From the NCBI GenBank assembly GCA_965203565.1, contig OZ241896.1:1984001-2048000 (forward strand): a stretch of 64,000 bases of DNA, in the 5' to 3' direction. Origin of the DNA: JAAXGX01 sp965203565 (GTDB lineage Bacteria > Acidobacteriota > Vicinamibacteria > Vicinamibacterales > UBA8438). The translations under genes and the position numbers were made by a program. Numbering within the stretch: the first letter of the stretch is position 1; each line of letters opens with the position of its first letter. Positions 59,344-64,000 of the stretch are shown piece by piece. The notes below the pieces were generated by a model, which was not told the origin of the DNA, did not search any database, and saw only the letters and a list, made by a program, of their open reading frames with translations.

Positions 59344-59769
59344 ATGAGCGCCCTGCGGCAACCGAACGGCGACGATTACCCGGAGGCGGCATTGAAGCAT
59401 CTGCAGGACGCGGACGCGCTCCTCAAAGGCCGGCGGTTCGACGGCGCGGCGTATCTGTCGGGGTACGTGGTCGAATGCGCGTTGAAGACGCTGATCCAGG
59501 TGGAGGCCGGGGAAGCGGACCATTCTCACGAACTGGCGGGCCTGCGGGACACGATGCAGGTTCTCGCGGTCCGCGCGAAGACTCGCACCGGCCGGCTCTA
59601 CGGGAACGTGGCGGCGCTGCTGGAAACGGCCGACGTGCTCGACTGGAGACCGGAGATGCGGTACCGCGGCCCCGAAATGGCTTCCGGCCGCGCCGACGCG
59701 TGGTTTCGGGAGGCGCGCGAAGCGTACGGCCGGATCATCGGGAACCTCGTCCTCGAAGGAGCGATCTGA
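59344..59769 (+). CDS. HEPN-domain protein
   Basis: A 141-residue HEPN-type protein. The segment 'AALKHLQDADALLKGRRFDG' and 'AAYLSGYVVECALKTLIQVE' (about 14-53) is the standard HEPN helix pair ('YLAGYAVECALK'). A clear Rx4-6H RNase motif is not obvious in the remainder, so it may lack ribonuclease activity or use another arrangement. HEPN proteins commonly act as RNA-cutting effectors or as partners of nucleotidyltransferases. No nucleotidyltransferase is present; instead its stop overlaps a MinD-like ATPase gene. It is the first gene of a three-gene set. Confidence 0.82.
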   Translation: MSALRQPNGDDYPEAALKHLQDADALLKGRRFDGAAYLSGYVVECALKTLIQVEAGEADHSHELAGLRDTMQVLAVRAKTRTGRLYGNVAALLETADVLDWRPEMRYRGPEMASGRADAWFREAREAYGRIIGNLVLEGAI

Positions 59770-61115
59770 TGCACCTCGACGATGCCCACGCGCGCGCCGA
59801 GCAGGAGCTCGCCGCGTGGCTCGGCGGCAAGCCGAAAAACAGGACTTGGCGCGTGCTGCTGGTCAAGGACGTCATCGCGAAGTTGCGCGTCGTGCTCTGG
59901 TGTCCAGCGAGCAAGTGGGAGTCGTGTTCCGCCGAGCTTGACCGGATGCTGCGGGAAGCCGCTACGGTCTTCTGGTCGGGAAGCGTGCTCCAGGGCCGGA
60001 AACCGAAGCACCCTGACCACGGATGGCAGGACAAGGCGTGGCGCGAAGCCGAGCTTCACGACCGGTTCGGGATTCTGGAGCGGCGCCTGGGCAAGACCGG
60101 CTGGTTCGAGGCTCCCGACACGCCGCCGTGGACGGTGCGCGGGAGAAGATCGCGCGGCAAGAGCGACCCGAAGGTCGCGCTGTTTTACTCGTTCAAGGGA
60201 GGCGCCGGCCGGTCGACGGCGCTGGCCGCCGCCGCGTTGCAGTTGGCCGCGGCGGGCGAACGGGTCGCGGTCGTCGACGCCGACCTCGACGCGCCGGGCG
60301 TGGGGTCGCTGCTGGCCGGGCGCGACGGGGCCATCGCTCCGTGGGGAATCGTGGACTACCTGCTGGAGCGACGCGTCGTCGGCGCCGACGACGCGCTCGA
60401 CATCAGCGACTACCACCACCGTCACGTCACCGATTCCGCGGCCAGCGCAGGCGATATCTTCGTCTTCCCGGCCGGGACGTTCGACGACCGCTACGTCGAG
60501 AAGCTCGCACGCATCGACTACGGCGTACCGCCGAACGGCGCCGACCATCCGTTCGTGGCGCTGCTGAAGCAGATTGGCGACGACCTCGAACCGGGGTGGA
60601 TTCTCGTGGACGCCCGCGCCGGACTGGGCGAGGTGTCCGGATTCCTGACCGGCGGCCTGTGTCACCTGCACGTCCTTCTCGGCACGCTGGCGGATGCGAG
60701 TTGGCGGGGACTGGAACGCATTCTCGACCGGATAGGGGGCGAGCGCGTGCGCGCCGACACGCCGCAGGCGCAGGCGGAGTGCCTGCTCGCCGCGGCCATG
60801 GTGCCGCGAACCGTCGAACGGCAGTTCGAGAAGCTGGTGGAGCGATTCACGGACCGGGCGCGGGAGGTCTTCAGCCGGCATTACTACGCCGACGCCGCGG
60901 AGCTGGCGTCGCCGGACGAATTCTGGACCCTGGACGACCTGGAAGACACGGATGCGCCGCACGTTCCCGTGGCGCTGCCCTACGACGAGCGCCTGGCTAC
61001 GTTCCGCGACCTGAGCGAGGTCGCGGAACCGGTTCTGCTCCGCGGCGAACCGTACCGGCGGCTTGCCGGCCGCCTGCGGGACGCAGCGAACAGATTCCGA
61101 AGGAGCGTCCGATGA
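59769..61115 (+). CDS. MinD/ParA-like ATPase with N-terminal effector-associated-like region
   Basis: A 448-residue protein. The C-terminal two thirds are a MinD/ParA-type deviant-Walker NTPase: K143-G-G-A-G-R-S-T in 'FYSFKGGAGRSTALAAAALQ' and 'VAVVDADLDAPGVGSLLAG'. The Asp in 'PGWILVDARAGLGEVSG' is a probable switch II. Residues 1-120 form a separate region ('ELAAWLGGKPKNRTWRVLLV', 'AVTVFW'-like segments) that I do not recognise. ParA-like proteins usually bind DNA or membranes in an ATP-dependent way. It overlaps the HEPN stop by 3 bases and the next ATPase start as ATGA, so the trio is coupled. Confidence 0.83.
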   Translation: MHLDDAHARAEQELAAWLGGKPKNRTWRVLLVKDVIAKLRVVLWCPASKWESCSAELDRMLREAATVFWSGSVLQGRKPKHPDHGWQDKAWREAELHDRFGILERRLGKTGWFEAPDTPPWTVRGRRSRGKSDPKVALFYSFKGGAGRSTALAAAALQLAAAGERVAVVDADLDAPGVGSLLAGRDGAIAPWGIVDYLLERRVVGADDALDISDYHHRHVTDSAASAGDIFVFPAGTFDDRYVEKLARIDYGVPPNGADHPFVALLKQIGDDLEPGWILVDARAGLGEVSGFLTGGLCHLHVLLGTLADASWRGLERILDRIGGERVRADTPQAQAECLLAAAMVPRTVERQFEKLVERFTDRAREVFSRHYYADAAELASPDEFWTLDDLEDTDAPHVPVALPYDERLATFRDLSEVAEPVLLRGEPYRRLAGRLRDAANRFRRSVR

Positions 61116-62650
61116 CCGGTGGTACGAACAGGCTCACCAGACAGGACTGTCTGGCCTTGCGCAGCGATCTGCGCAATCTCGGCTGCGGACAAGCGGACCG
61201 CGAAGCGCCCGAAATCGGCGCGCTCCGCTTGTACCCCGTACGCGAACATCTGCACGCACTCGATCCGAACGTGGTGCTGGTCGTCGGGCCGAGAGGTTCA
61301 GGCAAGACCGCCTTGTTCAACCTGCTTTCGTCGAACAATCGGGAGCTCGTCAATGCGGTTGCCGCACGGATGCCGCGGGTAAGTGCTTCACCACTGACGT
61401 CCGACGCCGCCGAATGGGTGACGGCGTATCCCGCGGAGACGGATTTTCCGGATAGCCAGGCGCTTTCGAAATGCGTGCGCTCGGACGAGGACGCAAAGAA
61501 GCTCTGGCACGCCATGCTGGTTCGACGCCTGGCGGATCGGATCCACGGACGCGAAAGGGAGAAGTTGACGTCGATTCTGGCTCCGATGGCGGTGGAAGTC
61601 CGCGAGATCCTTGCCGCGTACGATGATCCGGACACCAGCGCCACGGCGGCGCTGGACCGTCTGGAGAGGAAGCTCCAACAGGAAGACGGCTGGATGTTCG
61701 TCGGTTACGACGAGCTCGATACGCTGGGTGACTGGTCCATGATGACCCGGATGGTGCGCGGACTCGTCGCTTTCTGGTCCGACTACAGTCGGCGCTGGCG
61801 GCGGGTCCGGGCGAAGATCTTTCTCCGCTCCGATCTGTTTCGCCGGCACGCGGGGATGGCGACGGCGGACTTCGCCAAGCTCGCCGCCAACCGCGCGGAG
61901 CTTCCCTGGTCCGACGCGGCGCTGCTCGGCATGCTGGTGAAGCGGATCGCCAATACGTCCGGCGATCTCGAAGAGTATTGCAGGCGATCCCGCATCCGTT
62001 TCGAACAGGACGGGAGGTTGGGACTGATGCCCCGGATCGAGGAACCGGCCGACGCCTTCCCGCTGCTGCGCCGGCTGGTGGGCGAATACATGGGGGCGGG
62101 CAAGAAAAAGGGCCTGGTGACGAACTGGCTTCCCGCCCATCTGCGCGACGGCAACGACGCGGTCAGCCCGCGGTCGTTGGTGAGGCTGATCGAACAGGCG
62201 GCAGGGAAGGACGCAGCGAACAAGTCCTTGCGTCCGCCCCGCCTGATTCATCCGACCGCGCTGCGGCAGGCGCTCGACGACGTGTCCGGCGAACACGTAG
62301 GGCAGGGCATTACCAGCGAATGGCCGTGGCTGGAGGGGGTTCGCAGGCGGCTTGAACCCGATCGGCTCGTGTCCTGGAAGTGGAAGCGGGTCGTCGAGTT
62401 GCTCGGCGCCGAATGGGGCGGGTCCTGGGGTCCTTCCGGCACGGCAGGCCGCCCGCCGGCGGACCAGCCGGCGGAGCTTCTGGACTATCTGATCGAGATC
62501 GGCGTGTTTCGCCGGCGCTCGGACGATCGTGTCGACGTTACGGATCTGTATCTCTCCGGCCTGCGCCTGCGCCGCAAGGGCGGCGTCAAGTTGGGGCCGA
62601 TGCGCCACGGCGCGCGGCGGAACGCCGCCCGCGCTCGGCCGCCGGCGTGA
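61112..62650 (+). CDS. P-loop ATPase of the HEPN-MinD set
   Basis: A 512-residue ATPase with Walker A 'GPRGSGKTALF' (G59 to K65-T66) and an aspartate-rich Walker B-like 'GWMFVGYDELDTLGDW' (about 193-208). The latter is followed by 'VRAKIFLRSDLFRRHAG', a sensor-like arginine/leucine-rich stretch. The C-terminal 140 residues look like helical, winged-helix-type repeats with 'LDYLIEIGVFRRRSDDRVDV'. This is similar to STAND/KAP-like regulatory ATPases but I cannot place it in one family. It is the last gene before pglZ (68 bases away) and may work with the HEPN and MinD-like proteins as a sensor-effector unit. Confidence 0.8.
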   Translation: MTGGTNRLTRQDCLALRSDLRNLGCGQADREAPEIGALRLYPVREHLHALDPNVVLVVGPRGSGKTALFNLLSSNNRELVNAVAARMPRVSASPLTSDAAEWVTAYPAETDFPDSQALSKCVRSDEDAKKLWHAMLVRRLADRIHGREREKLTSILAPMAVEVREILAAYDDPDTSATAALDRLERKLQQEDGWMFVGYDELDTLGDWSMMTRMVRGLVAFWSDYSRRWRRVRAKIFLRSDLFRRHAGMATADFAKLAANRAELPWSDAALLGMLVKRIANTSGDLEEYCRRSRIRFEQDGRLGLMPRIEEPADAFPLLRRLVGEYMGAGKKKGLVTNWLPAHLRDGNDAVSPRSLVRLIEQAAGKDAANKSLRPPRLIHPTALRQALDDVSGEHVGQGITSEWPWLEGVRRRLEPDRLVSWKWKRVVELLGAEWGGSWGPSGTAGRPPADQPAELLDYLIEIGVFRRRSDDRVDVTDLYLSGLRLRRKGGVKLGPMRHGARRNAARARPPA

Positions 62651-62718
62651 GGAATGAGTGATATGACGCCGCACATATGCACATATCCCGGCGCGCGTCC
62701 GAGCCGTCGCATGAACCG

Positions 62719-64000
62719 ATGACCGAGCCGGCCCGCGACACCGTCCTCGACCGCCTGATCGCCAGCCTCCGGGAGCGCGCGGCGCCGCTCGACGGGCAGG
62801 CTCCGCCGGACGCGGTCCTCTGGACCGATCCGGGGGGCGAGTGGGAGCCGCTGGTCGACCTGCTGCTGGCGCGGGCCGGCGAAGCGCTCGTCCTGGGCGA
62901 CTACCGGCCGGATCGCCGCACTGGTCCCGCCGTCTGGCTCCGGTGCGTCGTCGACCGCGCCATCGCCGCGCCGGGGCCGCCCGGCGAACGCCCGCCGATC
63001 GTCTACCTGCCCGGGGTGGGGCGGCAGGCGCTCCGGGCGGGGGCGGGCTGCCCGGACCGCCTGAAGCCGCTGGTGGAGCTGCTGTTCCGGGGGGCGTGGT
63101 GGCGTCACCCGAACGGCGGAGACTGGACGGCGGCGGCGTTCCTGACCTCGCCGAAGGCGCTCGGGCTGGACGTCGCGGGCGATCGCGCGACGGCCGCCGC
63201 GCTGCGGCGGGCGCTGCTGGAAGTGGCGGTGACGCCGGTGGCGCAGCTCGCGGGCCGCCGCCTGACGGCGGACGACTTCGACCGGATGCTGGCGGGCGAC
63301 GTGGCGCGCGACCTGCTGCGGTGGATGGGCGATCCGGAAGGGGCGCGGGGCCGCCTGGGGGAGAACGGCTGGCGTGCGTTCTGCAGCCGCTGCCGGAAGG
63401 AGTTCGGCTTCGACCCGGCGCGCGAGGCGGACGTCGCGGCGGGGGAGCGGCTGGCGGCGGGCGCGGGACCGTGGGCGGCGGTGTGGGAGCGGTACGCCGA
63501 GGCGCCCGCCGGCTACGGCGGCGTGGCGGAGCTGCTCGGACGCAGCCGGCCGGCGGGCGCGCTGCCGCTGGGCCGCGACCGGTGGCCCGACCTGAACGCG
63601 GAGGACGAGCAGGCGGTGCGCGGCGCGCTCGCCGCGCTGCCGGAGCTGCCGCACGCCGCGGCGTGCGAGGCGGTTGCGGAACTGGAGCGGCGGCACGGCG
63701 AACGCCGGCGCTGGGTCTGGGCGCGGCTGGGCCGGGCGCCGCTGGCGGAGGCGCTGCGCCCGCTCGCGGTCCTGGCCGGCGCGGCGCGGCGCGCGCTGGG
63801 CGGCGCCGCGCCCGACGACGTGGCGGCGGCGTACCTGGAGCGCGGCTGGCGGGCCGATCTCGCCGCCTGGGAGGCGTTGGCCGCCGCGCCGGTCGGCGAC
63901 GAGGCGTGCGTGCAGGCGGCGGTGCGGCATCTGGCGGAGCCGTGGCTGGAGGAGTCGGCGCGGGCGTTCCAGGCCGCGCTGGCCCGGGCGCCGCTGTCCG
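62719..64000 (+). CDS. pglZ: BREX phosphatase-like protein PglZ, type B (partial)
   Basis: The first 427 residues of a protein that runs off the right edge. 'VLDRLIASLRERAAP', 'AVLWTDPGGEWEPLVDLLL' (about 28-46), 'VLGDYRPDRRTGPAVWLRCVVDRA' and 'PIVYLPGVGRQALRAGAGCP' match PglZ of the type found in BREX type 1-like operons with a shorter N-terminus (type B). The phosphatase-fold catalytic residues lie further downstream, beyond the window. PglZ is a core BREX component thought to act with PglX. Start ATG at 62719; an earlier ATG at 62711 meets a stop at once. The gene(s) after it, such as brxL or brxHII, cannot be seen. Confidence 0.88.
   Translation, partial: MTEPARDTVLDRLIASLRERAAPLDGQAPPDAVLWTDPGGEWEPLVDLLLARAGEALVLGDYRPDRRTGPAVWLRCVVDRAIAAPGPPGERPPIVYLPGVGRQALRAGAGCPDRLKPLVELLFRGAWWRHPNGGDWTAAAFLTSPKALGLDVAGDRATAAALRRALLEVAVTPVAQLAGRRLTADDFDRMLAGDVARDLLRWMGDPEGARGRLGENGWRAFCSRCRKEFGFDPAREADVAAGERLAAGAGPWAAVWERYAEAPAGYGGVAELLGRSRPAGALPLGRDRWPDLNAEDEQAVRGALAALPELPHAAACEAVAELERRHGERRRWVWARLGRAPLAEALRPLAVLAGAARRALGGAAPDDVAAAYLERGWRADLAAWEALAAAPVGDEACVQAAVRHLAEPWLEESARAFQAALARAPLS

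Overview
The window is very GC-rich and densely coded, with long runs of genes overlapping by ATGA or GTGA. The gene families point to an Acidobacteriota bacterium, probably of the Vicinamibacteria type: paired DUF1592/DUF1552 secreted proteins, DUF6152, secreted families starting with a 'PDLSGIW' or 'PDLQGIW' motif, multihaem-like CxxCH proteins with copper-monooxygenase histidine motifs, and exported ankyrin, Sel1 and PQQ repeat proteins. This is inference from gene content; there is no rRNA or tRNA to confirm it. The expansion of Sel1 and ankyrin proteins would fit a host-associated or sponge-associated lineage, but that is speculation.

Layout. (1) 1-7.7 kb: a partial GHMP kinase on the minus strand, then a seven-gene plus-strand operon for murein recycling and precursor synthesis (nagZ, ldcA, mpl, pxpB, pxpC, murB, murA). 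(2) 7.7-12.2 kb: housekeeping genes (lolA, a rhodanese-like protein, an FmdB zinc ribbon, thrC, a DinB-fold protein, and a protein with an IrrE-like tail). (3) 12.4-16.1 kb: an operon of four exported proteins led by a cytochrome c/copper monooxygenase-like protein with a good sigma70-type promoter. (4) 16.1-18.2 kb: a darT-darG toxin-antitoxin pair beside a recombination scar (a 107-bp copy of the end of the neighbouring gene and an antitoxin fragment). (5) 18.2-36.8 kb: secreted proteins. These are a 17-repeat Sel1 protein fused to a trypsin-like protease, an ankyrin protein, and two convergent DUF1592-DUF1552 modules. One module ends with a second cytochrome/monooxygenase. The other ends with an ankyrin-PQQ propeller fusion and an LVIVD protein. 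(6) 36.8-37.6 kb: a VapC-type toxin with its antitoxin and a repeat-rich intergenic region. (7) 37.6-64 kb: a BREX anti-phage island that runs off the right edge.

The BREX island has brxA-brxB-brxC at its left end, pglX in the middle and a type-B-like pglZ at its right end, with about 20 kb of extra genes between brxC and pglZ. The cargo, in order: an AAA ATPase with a DUF3226 TOPRIM-like partner (similar in arrangement to PARIS), a broken AAA gene, an orphan HicB, pglX, a small SAM methyltransferase, a UvrD-like helicase, a large unknown domain fused to an AlkB dioxygenase, a minus-strand DUF1902 protein, a PHP-domain/SMC-like ATPase, three related AlbA_2/HATPase proteins, and a HEPN / MinD-like / P-loop ATPase trio. 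Most of these are co-oriented and overlap by a few bases, so they are probably co-expressed. The best candidates for undescribed biology are the methyltransferase-helicase-(X-AlkB) set and the HEPN-MinD-ATPase trio.

All functional statements come from reading motifs by eye and from memory of protein families; no database search was run.
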